The position numbers and the translations under genes were made by a program. A stretch of 64,000 nucleotides of DNA from Parvibaculum sp046297875 (GTDB taxonomy: Bacteria > Pseudomonadota > Alphaproteobacteria > Parvibaculales > Parvibaculaceae), in NCBI RefSeq assembly GCF_046297875.1, contig NZ_JBKBHD010000001.1:2108001-2172000 (forward strand), in the 5' to 3' direction. This document shows, piece by piece, positions 50,169 through 58,886 of the stretch. Each line of letters starts with the position of its first letter. Position 1 is the stretch's first letter. A model generated the notes under the pieces. It was not told where the DNA came from. It did no database searches and was given only the letters and a program-made list of their open reading frames with translations.

Positions 50169-51338
50169 ATGGATTTCCGGTTCAGCGATGAGCAGCAGGC
50201 CATCCGGGACGCAGTGGCCCGCATCTGCGCAAAGTATGACGATGCCTATTGGCTGGAGCGCGACCGCAAGGGCGGCTTCCCGGATGATTTTGTGGCCGAT
50301 ATTGCGGGCGGCGGCTGGCTCGGCGTCGCCATGCCGGAAGAATATGGCGGCTCCGGGCTCGGCGTGACGGAAGCGGCTATCGTCGCGCAGACCATTGCGG
50401 AATCGGGCGCCTGTCTTTCGGGTGCTTCTGCCATTCATATCAACCTCTTCGGGCCCATGCCTGTGGTCGTGTTCGGCACGGCGGAGCAGAAGGAGCGGAA
50501 CCTGCCGCCGCTCATTCGTGGCGAGGATCGCTGCTGCTTCGGCGTGACGGAGCCCGATGCGGGGCTCAACACGACATCCATATCAACACGGGCCGAGAGG
50601 GACGGGGATAAGTATGTCGTTCATGGCCGCAAGATGTGGACATCGACGGCGCAGAGCGCGAACAAGATCCTGCTGCTCGCCCGTACCACGCCCAAGGAAA
50701 AATGCGCGAAGCCGACAGAGGGCCTGTCGCTTTTCTATACCGATCTCGACAGGGACGGCGCGACAGAGGTGCGCGAAATCGAGAAGATGGGGCGCAAGGC
50801 CGTCGACTCGAATGCCGTCTTCTTCGACGGGTTGCGTGTGCCGAAAGACGATCTGATCGGCGAGGAGGGCAAGGGCTTTCACTATCTGCTGCACGGTCTC
50901 AACCCGGAGCGCGTGCTGATCGGTGCCGAAGCCGTGGGTGTCGGGCGCATCGCGCTGAAGAAGGCGACGGATTATGCGCGGGACCGCGAGGTCTTCGGAC
51001 GGCCGATCGGGCAGAACCAGGCGATCCAGCATCCGCTCGCGCGGGTATGGGCGGAGCTTGAGGCGGCGAACCTGATGGTTTTCAAGGCGGCGGCGCTTTA
51101 CGACGCGGGCGAGAATTGCGGCGCAGAGGCCAATGCCGGGAAGTATCTCGCGGCGGAGGCGGGCTTCCGGGCCTGCGAGACCGCAATCATGACGCATGGC
51201 GGCATGGGCTATGCCAAGGAGTTTCACGTGGAACGCTATATGCGCGAAATAATGATCGCGCGGATTGCGCCGGTGAGCCGCGAGCTGATCCTGAGTTTCA
51301 TCGCCGAGCGGGTGCTCGGATTGCCGAAGTCGTATTGA
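50169..51338 (+). CDS. Acyl-CoA dehydrogenase
   Basis: A 389-residue flavoprotein of the acyl-CoA dehydrogenase family: DRCCFGVTEPDAGLNTTSIST binds FAD, VHGRKMWTSTAQSAN is the middle domain, and the C-terminal helical domain has FGRPIGQNQAIQHPLA and MTHGGMGYAKEFHVERYMREIMIARIAPVS. The catalytic Glu is usually at about residue 370 or 250 depending on the subclass; the latter region here is not diagnostic. It introduces a 2,3-double bond in an acyl-CoA. It diverges from the MaoC gene across 105 bp. Confidence 0.93.
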   Translation: MDFRFSDEQQAIRDAVARICAKYDDAYWLERDRKGGFPDDFVADIAGGGWLGVAMPEEYGGSGLGVTEAAIVAQTIAESGACLSGASAIHINLFGPMPVVVFGTAEQKERNLPPLIRGEDRCCFGVTEPDAGLNTTSISTRAERDGDKYVVHGRKMWTSTAQSANKILLLARTTPKEKCAKPTEGLSLFYTDLDRDGATEVREIEKMGRKAVDSNAVFFDGLRVPKDDLIGEEGKGFHYLLHGLNPERVLIGAEAVGVGRIALKKATDYARDREVFGRPIGQNQAIQHPLARVWAELEAANLMVFKAAALYDAGENCGAEANAGKYLAAEAGFRACETAIMTHGGMGYAKEFHVERYMREIMIARIAPVSRELILSFIAERVLGLPKSY

Positions 51339-51345
51339 GGCCTGA

Positions 51346-51753
51346 ATGTCCTTCGAAATCCATGATCGGCTTGCCGCCGATACCTTTCTCGTCACCGATC
51401 TCACGCTTTGCCGGGTGCTGCTGATGAACGACCGGCGGTTCCCGTGGCTCATTCTCGTTCCGCGGCGGGCGGGCCTCAGGGATTTCGACGATGTGGCGGG
51501 GGCGGAGAAGGCGGATTTTCACGCCGAGATCGACCTCGCCTCGGCGGTTCTCAGGGAGGTGTCGGGGGCTGAGAAAATGAACGTGGCCGCACTGGGGAAT
51601 ATGGTGCCTCAGCTTCATGTCCATGTGATTGCCAGATTTGCGGCGGATGCGGCCTGGCCGGGCCCCGTGTGGGGCGTGGGGCAGGCAGAGCCCTATGGGC
51701 CAAATGAGGCAAAAGGTCTCGTCGCCCGGCTTTCCGGTGCTTTCCGGGGCTGA
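51346..51753 (+). CDS. HIT-family protein
   Basis: A 135-residue histidine-triad nucleotide-binding protein. The motif HVHVIAR lies near residue 90 in QLHVHVIARF, preceded by FPWLILVPRRAGL. Such proteins hydrolyse or transfer nucleotide phosphoramidates or dinucleoside polyphosphates. It follows the dehydrogenase by 7 bp and may be in the same transcript. The third His of the canonical HxHxHxx is an Ile/Ala pair (HVHVIA), which is common in alphaproteobacteria. Confidence 0.88.
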   Translation: MSFEIHDRLAADTFLVTDLTLCRVLLMNDRRFPWLILVPRRAGLRDFDDVAGAEKADFHAEIDLASAVLREVSGAEKMNVAALGNMVPQLHVHVIARFAADAAWPGPVWGVGQAEPYGPNEAKGLVARLSGAFRG

Positions 51754-51842
51754 GGGAAACGCGGTTAACGATTGGTTTAAGACTCGGGGCCTAGTGTCCT
51801 TGGCAGAGACGGGCGTGGTGCCCGCATGCCGGACATGGACCC

Positions 51843-52307
51843 TTGGCCAAAGCTCTCGTTGCCGATTCCTCTGCCGCCGCTGGACGGGCTGCCGCCCATC
51901 TGCTGGAGCAGCTCGGCTTTCGCGTCGCCTGTGCGGCGGGCGCGGAAGAGGCGATGGCGCTGATCGCGGGGACGCGGCCGGAGCTTGTGCTGGCCGATGG
52001 CCGGCTTGAGAAGGCGGGCGGAGGCGGGCTCATAGAGGCGATCCGCCGTCAGGTCTGGGGCGATGACCTTTGCCTGTTCCATGTGACGGCCGATGGCTCT
52101 GCATCCTCGATCCGCCGTGCGCTCGATGCTGGCGCCGACGATTACATCGTGAAGCCCTATGACGAGGCTCTGCTGCGCTTCAAGCTGATGCAGGCGCGGA
52201 CACGCGGGCGGCTCGATACCGGCCGGCCGAAGCTCCGCGTGGTGCAGGACAATTCCAGCGCGGGCGATACATCCTGGCGGTTCCGGGTCTATGGCCGGAC
52301 GGCCTGA
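51843..52307 (+). CDS. Response-regulator receiver-domain protein
   Basis: A 154-residue protein that begins at TTG 51843; no ATG or GTG is available without losing the domain. Residues 1-120 form a receiver: ALVADSSAAAGRAAAHLLEQLGFRV, phospho-accepting Asp in PELVLADGRLEKAGG, Thr/Ser in FHVTADGSA and Lys in DDYIVKPYDEALLRFKL. It lacks an output domain; the tail is Arg-rich (RTRGRLDTGRPK). It may be a single-domain CheY-like regulator. No kinase is adjacent. Confidence 0.8.
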   Translation: MAKALVADSSAAAGRAAAHLLEQLGFRVACAAGAEEAMALIAGTRPELVLADGRLEKAGGGGLIEAIRRQVWGDDLCLFHVTADGSASSIRRALDAGADDYIVKPYDEALLRFKLMQARTRGRLDTGRPKLRVVQDNSSAGDTSWRFRVYGRTA

Positions 52308-52373
52308 CTGGCCGGCTGTGAACAAGTCCCGAGAGGGTTTCCTGTCCGCGCGCTAGATCGCTTTCTTCAGATT

Positions 52374-52424
52374 TTGAACCCGGAAGCTGAGATACCGATT
52401 CAGGTGCCTCAGATTCCGGTTCAA
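52374..52424. repeat. Imperfect long inverted repeat between convergent genes
   Basis: TTGAACCCGGAAGCTGAG (52374-52391) is nearly complementary to CTCAGATTCCGGTTCAA (52408-52424), with one bulge and one mismatch, around a 16-base loop. It lies between the receiver gene and the MFS gene, which converge. No T tract follows on either strand, so its role as a terminator is doubtful. Confidence 0.45.
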
Positions 52425-52493
52425 CATGTTTGCAGTCCTCGATGAGACCTTCGCAATCAAATTAGCCAAGTTCTACAAGTTATTGAATTAGAG

Positions 52494-53912
52494 TTATTTT
52501 TCGTTTTCGGCGCTCCACTTTTCGAGATAGTCGAGGCTCTCCTTGTAGGGCTTGAGCCCAAGTAAGCCGATCACGATGGCGAGCGTCAGAACGATGGCCG
52601 GCACCAGCACCAGCGAGTAACGCAGCATCATTTCATCGCCATAGACGAAGTCCGTCGCCAGCGCGATCGAGGTGGGCCCCAAGCCCAGGCCAATGATCGT
52701 CACCACGAAGATGAGGATGGCGGAAGCGAAGCCGCGCATCTGGTTCGGCATCAGCTCCTGGAGGGCCGAGGGGCCGGCGCCGGTGGTGAAGGTGGCGAAG
52801 AAGGTAGAGGGGCAGAGCAGCAGAATGGCGATCCAGGGATCATCCACCAGCGGATATGCAATTGTGAAGGGAAAGGCCGCGAGGCCGGTAAAGGCGCAGA
52901 CCCTCATACGTCCGTTGCGGATGCCCTTGCCGGTGAGGTAGTCGCCCGCCCAGCCGCCTGCGATGACGCCGACGGTGCCGAAGATGACGATGACGAGGCC
53001 GTACCAGAAGCCGGCTTCCGGGTAGGACCAGCCGTGGGTGCGGACGAAAAGGGTCGGAATCCAGGCGGCGACGCCATAGGCCATCATGGCGGAGAGCGCG
53101 TAGCACAGATTGAGTGGCACCATGGTGCGCCAGTTGCGGCCCATATACTGGAAGACTTCCTGAACCGGCACTTCGACGCGGCGGGCGATGCCATCTTCGC
53201 CGACGGCTGTGCGGACATGGCCGCGCCGGTCCGGCTCGCGGAGCGTCCAGACCCAGATGGCCACCAGAATGCCCGGCAGGCCGACCACGAAGAAGGTGAT
53301 CTGCCAGGCATAGACTTCGCCGACGATCGGCAGGTCCATGCTGCCGCCTTCCGATACCAGCGCAATGACGGCGGCTCCGATGATGAGGGCGAGGCCGGCG
53401 CCGATATAGACGCCCATGCCATAGACGCCGAGCGCGAAGCCGAGACGTTTCGGGGGGAAATAATCCGCGATGATCGAATAGGCGGCAGGAGAGAGAGCAG
53501 CTTCGCCGACACCGACGCCTGCGCGGAAGATGAAAAGCTGCCAGAAGGAGCGCGCCGTGCCGCAAAGGGCGGTCATCAGGCTCCAGACGAAGACACCCAG
53601 CGCGATGATATTGACACGGTGGTGGCGGTCGACGAGACGGCCGATGGGCAGGCCCGCGATGCAATAGAAAACGGCGAAGGCAAAGCCCTGCAGCAGGCTC
53701 ATCTCGGTGTCGGAAATGCCAAGGTCGCGTTTGATCGGACCGACAAGGAGGCTCAGGATCTGCCGGTCGATAAAGGAGAAGGTGTAGGCGAGGACAAGGA
53801 CGCCAACCACGTACCAGGCGTAGATCGCCTTCGGGTACGGCTTGTCCGACTTTTCCTTGTGCGGGTGATGAAGTTCCTGTTCGACCTCGGCGGCCACTTC
53901 GACTTCAGACAT
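52494..53912 (-). CDS. MFS transporter
   Basis: A 472-residue major facilitator with 12 predicted membrane helices. The signature GLPIGRLVDRHHRVNIIALG lies between helices 2 and 3, and FFVVGLPGILVAIWVWTLREPDRRG at the domain junction. The pattern fits the spinster-like/phthalate-permease group (FSFIDRQILSLLVGPIKRDLGISDTEMS). It imports or exports an organic acid or lipid. No specific substrate can be read. Confidence 0.92.
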   Translation of the reverse strand: MSEVEVAAEVEQELHHPHKEKSDKPYPKAIYAWYVVGVLVLAYTFSFIDRQILSLLVGPIKRDLGISDTEMSLLQGFAFAVFYCIAGLPIGRLVDRHHRVNIIALGVFVWSLMTALCGTARSFWQLFIFRAGVGVGEAALSPAAYSIIADYFPPKRLGFALGVYGMGVYIGAGLALIIGAAVIALVSEGGSMDLPIVGEVYAWQITFFVVGLPGILVAIWVWTLREPDRRGHVRTAVGEDGIARRVEVPVQEVFQYMGRNWRTMVPLNLCYALSAMMAYGVAAWIPTLFVRTHGWSYPEAGFWYGLVIVIFGTVGVIAGGWAGDYLTGKGIRNGRMRVCAFTGLAAFPFTIAYPLVDDPWIAILLLCPSTFFATFTTGAGPSALQELMPNQMRGFASAILIFVVTIIGLGLGPTSIALATDFVYGDEMMLRYSLVLVPAIVLTLAIVIGLLGLKPYKESLDYLEKWSAENEK

Positions 53913-54084
53913 GTTCCCTCCCGTTTTGCGCAGTTCCCCTCCGCGCTTTTACGAAGCTTAACGCGCCGAAACGAAATTGCTCGCGAAAAACGCAAGGTTT
54001 CCGCCAGATGGAACGATCTTTTGGCTGGCGCCCCGGCTGGCATGGCGCTTGCGACCTTTCCAGCAGAAGGAAAGGAAGCATCTC

Positions 54085-55080
54085 GTGAGTCTCGTCGAAA
54101 ATATCGCCATTCAGCCGACCATTGCCTCTGCGCTTCAATCTGCGAGCCAGCGGACTGGGGTCGACTTCGACTATCTGCTGAAGACGGCGATGCGCGAGTC
54201 GAGCCTAGATTGCCAAGCAAAATCAAGTACTTCCACGGCTTGCGGCCTATTCCAGTTTACCGAGCAGAGCTGGCTCGGGACGATGAAGAAGCACGGTGCG
54301 GCGCTAGGACTTGGCAAAGAGGCGGCGGCGATCGAGCAAAATGGCAACCGCTACCGGGTGGCAAATGCTGCCCAAAGAGCGGAAATTCTTGCCCTCCGGA
54401 ACGATCCGCATGTGGCGGCGCTGATGGCGGGCGCCTATACGCAGGACAGCGCCTCGGCGCTCGAAAACCGGCTCGGCCGGAGTGCGGGCGAAGGCGAGCT
54501 CTATGTGGCCCATTTCCTGGGTGCGGGTGGCGCGGCGAAGCTCATCACGGCGGCCGAAGAGGCGCCGAATACGCGGGCGGACCTTCTTTTCCCCGCCGCC
54601 GCGGGTGCCAACAAGTCGATCTTCTACAAGAAGGGCGGTGAGCCGCGCAGCGTGCAGGAGGTTTATCAGAACCTCGTCGCTAAGCATGAAGGCACGGATG
54701 CCACGCGGATCGCCGAAGAAGCGGCGAAGCGGCCTGCAAACACGAAACGCCATGCGAATGCGTCCGAACGGGCAGGCGTGCTCAGCGATCTCGCGGGCAG
54801 CGACCGAAGCCGTGGCTATGCGACGCGGGGCATGGCTCTCGCCACGCCTGCCTCTGAAAGCAATGGCGGTGCGGCGTCTGCGACCACAAGCTATGGCCGG
54901 GCACCGCTGGTGCTCAGTTCGACGGTTGTGGAAATTCTCGCCTCGCTCGATCCCATACCGCGCGGCAATGACACGTCTCGTTCCGAGCGGAAGAGCGAGC
55001 GCGATGTGGTGGATGAACGCCGCGAGGCGCATCGCGAACGCGCACGGCTGCTGCCGCGTTCGGGCTTCACCTACGGCTGA
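54085..55080 (+). CDS. Lytic transglycosylase-like (SLT-domain) protein
   Basis: A 331-residue protein from GTG 54085, after AAGGAAG. Residues 20-160 form a goose-type transglycosylase-like domain: LLKTAMRESSLDCQAK carries the catalytic Glu, GLFQFTEQSWL and ELYVAHFLGAGGA the family patterns. The C-terminal half is low-complexity with Ala/Thr/Arg and ends in RSGFTYG. No signal peptide or anchor is evident, so it may be exported by another route or act at the flagellum or cell wall. Enzymatic activity is inferred from the fold only. Confidence 0.8.
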   Translation: MSLVENIAIQPTIASALQSASQRTGVDFDYLLKTAMRESSLDCQAKSSTSTACGLFQFTEQSWLGTMKKHGAALGLGKEAAAIEQNGNRYRVANAAQRAEILALRNDPHVAALMAGAYTQDSASALENRLGRSAGEGELYVAHFLGAGGAAKLITAAEEAPNTRADLLFPAAAGANKSIFYKKGGEPRSVQEVYQNLVAKHEGTDATRIAEEAAKRPANTKRHANASERAGVLSDLAGSDRSRGYATRGMALATPASESNGGAASATTSYGRAPLVLSSTVVEILASLDPIPRGNDTSRSERKSERDVVDERREAHRERARLLPRSGFTYG

Positions 55081-55086
55081 TGCTGC

Positions 55087-55524
55087 CTAGCCCGTAAGGG
55101 CGAGGAGGCGGCGGAGCGGGGCCGGGCGCGCGACGAGATCGGCGAGCGTCGCGCCATCCAGAATGGCCACCCAGGCTTCAAGCGCCTCGCGCAGCAGATG
55201 TTTCAGGCGGCAGGCGGGCGCGATACAGCAGCTGTTCGCCGCGCGATCGAAACATTCCACAATCCTGAAATCTTCCTCCATGACGCGCACGACATGGCCG
55301 ATGGAAATCTCATCGGGCGAGTGGGCAAGGCGAAGGCCGCCGCCGCGTCCACGCAGGGTTTCCACGAAGCCTTCCTGCCCGAGTTCATGCGCCACCTTGA
55401 CCAGATGGTTGCGGGAAATGGCATAGGCCTCCGCGACCTCGGAGATCGTGACGAGTCTTTCCGGCGCGAGGGCAAGGTGCATCAGCAGGCGCAGCGCATA
55501 ATCGGTGTGGAGTGTCAGGCGCAT
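55087..55524 (-). CDS. nsrR: Rrf2-family NO-sensing repressor (NsrR)
   Basis: A 145-residue protein from ATG 55524. The winged helix is LTLHTDYALRLLMHLALAPERLVTISEVAEAYAISRNHLVKVAHELGQEGFV (broken across text; only parts are quoted here), and the three cluster cysteines occur in VECFDRAANSCCIAPACRL. NsrR holds an iron-sulfur cluster that reacts with nitric oxide. A 31-bp palindrome of NsrR type lies between it and the divergent haemoglobin gene, so it should regulate both. Confidence 0.9.
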   Translation of the reverse strand: MRLTLHTDYALRLLMHLALAPERLVTISEVAEAYAISRNHLVKVAHELGQEGFVETLRGRGGGLRLAHSPDEISIGHVVRVMEEDFRIVECFDRAANSCCIAPACRLKHLLREALEAWVAILDGATLADLVARPAPLRRLLALTG

Positions 55525-55575
55525 CTCTTTTTCCGTCGGGCTGGCGAAATGCCGCATGGAAGTTTGGCGGTTTCG

Positions 55576-55606
55576 CTATAAGATGTATATTAAATACATC
55601 TTATAG
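55576..55606. promoter_or_regulatory. NsrR-type operator palindrome
   Basis: CTATAAGATGTAT (55576-55588) and its complement ATACATCTTATAG (55594-55606) flank five bases. The core AAGATGTAT and ATACATCTT is the Rrf2/NsrR consensus. It lies between nsrR and the haemoglobin gene, 10 bases upstream of the latter's start codon, so occupancy should block transcription or ribosome access. Confidence 0.85.
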
Positions 55607-55615
55607 AAGTGCGCC

Positions 55616-56083
55616 ATGACTGACAATCGAAATGGGACGGACGGCGGCAAGGCGCAGGGCATCTGGTGCCGCGAGGCGGATTCCGGTCCGGGCACGACCT
55701 CGGAGGCCGAAATCAGGACACTCGTTCACAGATTCTACGAACGCATTCGTGCGGATGCTGACCTTGGACCGGTCTTCAATGGCGAGATTGAGGATTGGGA
55801 GCCACATCTCGCCAAGATGTGCGACTTCTGGTCGAGCGTGATGCTGACGACAGGCCGCTACAAGGGCCAGCCAATGCGCGCGCATATGAAGCTGAAGCAG
55901 GTGACGCCGAAGCATTTCGACCGCTGGCTGATGCTCTTCCGGGAAACCGCGGAGGAAGTCTGCGGGCCGGAGACGGCAGAACGCTTCGTCGAGAAGGCGG
56001 CGCGCATTGCCGAGAGCCTGCAACTCGGCATGTTCTTCAAGCCGGCCCTGCATGACCCCGAACGCTGCACGGGCAGCTGCTGA
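55616..56083 (+). CDS. Group III truncated haemoglobin
   Basis: A 155-residue protein. The globin helices are visible: RFYERIRADADLGPVFN, DWEPHLAKMCDFWSSVMLTTGRYKGQPMRAHM (proximal His at PKHFDRWLMLF, His near residue 101), and GMFFKPA at the end. Distal pocket residues such as Tyr (FYERI) fit NO binding. It binds O2/NO and could dioxygenate or scavenge NO. It sits under the NsrR palindrome and ends CTGSC. Operon with the P-type ATPase is possible. Confidence 0.88.
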   Translation: MTDNRNGTDGGKAQGIWCREADSGPGTTSEAEIRTLVHRFYERIRADADLGPVFNGEIEDWEPHLAKMCDFWSSVMLTTGRYKGQPMRAHMKLKQVTPKHFDRWLMLFRETAEEVCGPETAERFVEKAARIAESLQLGMFFKPALHDPERCTGSC

Positions 56084-56163
56084 GGCTGCGGCAAGGCGCC
56101 GACTGACACTCCCACGAAAATTGCGGCATAGTGAGTGGAGCACTTGCAGCAATCGGGGGAGAA

Positions 56164-58860
56164 GTGGGCGCGCCGAAGGATCATGTCTGGCACAGCATGG
56201 AAACGCGCGAAGCGTTTTCGCTGCTCAAGACGAGCGATGATGGCCTTTCCCGCGAGGAGGCAGCGCGCCGTCTTGCCGAGTACGGGCCCAACGGGCTGCC
56301 ACAAGGGAAGAGGCGCGGCCCTTTCGGCCGCTTCATCCGGCATTTCAACAATCTTCTCATCTATGTGCTGATTGCTGCAGCGGTGCTCGCCCTTTCCATC
56401 GGGCATATTGCCGATTCGATAGTGATTGCCCTTGTGGTGCTCACCAATGCAACCATCGGTTTCATTCAGGAGGGGCGCGCCGAGAAGGCGCTTGAGGCAA
56501 TCCGCGGCATGATCGACCCCCATGCCTCGGTGCTGCGGGACGGACGGCGGAGCAGCATTGCGGCGAGTGAGGTCGTGCCCGGCGATATCGTTCTGCTCGA
56601 GGCCGGTGATCGGGTGCCCGCCGATCTCCGGCTGGTGAAGGCGAGCAATCTCAAAATCGACGAGGCTGTGCTGACGGGCGAATCGGTGCCGGTCGACAAG
56701 GTGACGCAGCCCACCGATGCATCAGCTTCGCTCGGCGACCGCATGTCGATGGCCTATTCAGGTACCTTTGTGGCGGCGGGACAAGGCGCGGGCGTTGCCG
56801 TTGCGACCGGTGCCGGCACTGAACTCGGACGCATCAGCGGCTTGCTCGAAAAGGTCGAGGAGCTCACCACGCCGCTCACACGGCAGATGGATCAATTCGC
56901 ACGGCAGATTGCCATTGTCGTGCTGACGCTGGCCTCCTTCATCTTCCTCTATGCGGCCCTCGGCCCGGTCTACGACATCGGCGAGGCCTTCATGATTCTC
57001 GTGGGGCTGGCGGTCGCCTCCATTCCTGAAGGCTTGCCTGCTGTTATGACGATCACGCTTGCGGTCGGTGTGCAGCGCATGGCGAGCCGCAATGCCGTGA
57101 TCCGGCGGCTGCCTGCGGTCGAGACACTCGGTTCCGTCTCCGTCATCTGCTCGGACAAGACGGGGACGCTGACCCGGAACGAAATGACAGTGAGCGCCGT
57201 GGTAACGGCACTGGTTCAGGCGAAGGTCGAGGGCGCAGGCTACAAGCCGGAGGGCCGCTTCCTGGCGAATGGTTCTGCTATCGACGTTCCGTCCTATCCG
57301 GTGATCGAGGAGCTGACACTGGCAGGGCTCCTTTGCAACGATGCGGAACTCACGGAGAAGGAAAGCCAGTGGGTCACCGACGGCGATCCGATGGAAGGAG
57401 CGCTGCTGTCGCTCGCGATCAAGGCGGGGCACGACGTTGCGGCGGCGCGGGCACGGTTTACGCGGCTTGCGGAAATCCCCTTCGATGCGCGGCACCGCTA
57501 TATGGCGACGCTGAACAAGCGCGATGAAGGGGCACCAATTCTCTATCTCAAGGGCGCACCGGAACGCGTGATAGACATGTGCGCCACAGCGGCGACACCG
57601 GAGGGGACATCGGAGATCGACGGCGCGTTCTGGCATGGGCAGGTCGACGCGCTGGCGGCGGAAGGGCAGCGCGTCATCGCACTGGCGCGGCGTGTCATGC
57701 CGGAAGGTGTGTCGGAGGTTTCAAGCGCCGATGCGGAGAGCGGGCTCACGCTGCTGGGTCTCGTCGCGTTGATCGATCCGCCGAGGCCCGAAGCCATTGC
57801 GGCCATCGAGGAGTGCCGGGGAGCGGGCATCGCCGTGAAGATGATAACCGGCGATCACGCCGTGACGGCAAGCGCAATTGCGCGCCAGCTCGGCATGGGC
57901 GCGGAGGTGCGCACCGTTACCGGGCAGGATCTCGATGCGCTGGACGATGCGGGGTTCCTGCGCGCGGCACGGGAAGCGAGCGTCTTTGCGCGGACGAGCC
58001 CCGAACACAAGCTCCGTCTTGTCGAGGCACTGCAGGCAGATGGTTCCGTGATCGCGATGACGGGCGATGGCGTCAACGATGCACCTGCGCTGAAGCGCGC
58101 CGATATCGGCGTTGCGATGGGCGGCAAGGGCACGGAAACGGCAAAGGAGGCGAGCGAAGTTGTGCTCGCCGACGACAATTTCGCCTCGATCGTTGCCGCC
58201 GTTCGGGAAGGACGAACGGTCTACGACAATCTGACCAAGATCATTTCATGGGTTCTGCCGACCAATGGCGGCGAGGCGCTGACGATCATTCTGGCCGTGC
58301 TGTTGGGCCTTACCCTGCCTGTGCTGCCGATCCAGATTCTCTGGATCAACATGGTGACCGGCATTGCCCTCGGCCTCACTTTTGCCTTCGAGCCGACGGA
58401 ACCCGGCGCAATGAAGCGCGCACCGCGCCCGGCGGGGCAGGCGCTGCTGTCAGGCCGCGTACTCTGGCGCGTTCTTTTCGTTTCCCAGCTGATGGTGATG
58501 GGGACGTTTGGCATCTACTTCTGGGCGGTGAGCCGCGATCTGCCGGTCGAAACGGCACGAACAATGGTCGTCAATACCATCGTCGTGATGGAGATTTTCT
58601 ATCTTTTCAGCGTGCGTTATGTGCACGGCACTTCGCTGACGCTGCAGGGGGTGATGGGAACACGCGCCGTATTGTTCGGCGTAACGGGTGTCACCGCTGC
58701 CCAGTTTGCCTTCACTTACCTGCCGTTTCTTCAAAGCGTGTTCGGCAGTACACCTGTGTCGTTCGCCGACGGCGTTGCGATCGTGTGCGTAGGCGTGACC
58801 TTGCTGATCGTGGTGGAGGCCGAAAAACGTATCGCGTGGCGACTTGGATATGTGAGGTGA
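56164..58860 (+). CDS. P2-type cation-transporting ATPase
   Basis: About 898 residues. GTG 56164 is chosen because GGGGGAG sits just before it; GTG 56131 upstream is also in frame. All core motifs are present: TGES in LTGESVPVDK, phosphorylation site CSDKTGTLT, and TGDGVNDAPALKRADIGVAMG. M4 reads PEGLPAVMTITLAVG and M5 NGGEALTII, keeping SERCA-like Glu residues. M6 reads LWINMVTGIAL, where SERCA has Asp, so Ca2+ coordination may be altered and the cation is uncertain. About 80 bp after the haemoglobin stop, so it may belong to the NsrR-controlled transcript. Confidence 0.9.
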   Translation: MGAPKDHVWHSMETREAFSLLKTSDDGLSREEAARRLAEYGPNGLPQGKRRGPFGRFIRHFNNLLIYVLIAAAVLALSIGHIADSIVIALVVLTNATIGFIQEGRAEKALEAIRGMIDPHASVLRDGRRSSIAASEVVPGDIVLLEAGDRVPADLRLVKASNLKIDEAVLTGESVPVDKVTQPTDASASLGDRMSMAYSGTFVAAGQGAGVAVATGAGTELGRISGLLEKVEELTTPLTRQMDQFARQIAIVVLTLASFIFLYAALGPVYDIGEAFMILVGLAVASIPEGLPAVMTITLAVGVQRMASRNAVIRRLPAVETLGSVSVICSDKTGTLTRNEMTVSAVVTALVQAKVEGAGYKPEGRFLANGSAIDVPSYPVIEELTLAGLLCNDAELTEKESQWVTDGDPMEGALLSLAIKAGHDVAAARARFTRLAEIPFDARHRYMATLNKRDEGAPILYLKGAPERVIDMCATAATPEGTSEIDGAFWHGQVDALAAEGQRVIALARRVMPEGVSEVSSADAESGLTLLGLVALIDPPRPEAIAAIEECRGAGIAVKMITGDHAVTASAIARQLGMGAEVRTVTGQDLDALDDAGFLRAAREASVFARTSPEHKLRLVEALQADGSVIAMTGDGVNDAPALKRADIGVAMGGKGTETAKEASEVVLADDNFASIVAAVREGRTVYDNLTKIISWVLPTNGGEALTIILAVLLGLTLPVLPIQILWINMVTGIALGLTFAFEPTEPGAMKRAPRPAGQALLSGRVLWRVLFVSQLMVMGTFGIYFWAVSRDLPVETARTMVVNTIVVMEIFYLFSVRYVHGTSLTLQGVMGTRAVLFGVTGVTAAQFAFTYLPFLQSVFGSTPVSFADGVAIVCVGVTLLIVVEAEKRIAWRLGYVR

Positions 58861-58886
58861 GGCATGAGCCTCACCTCACCTGATGT

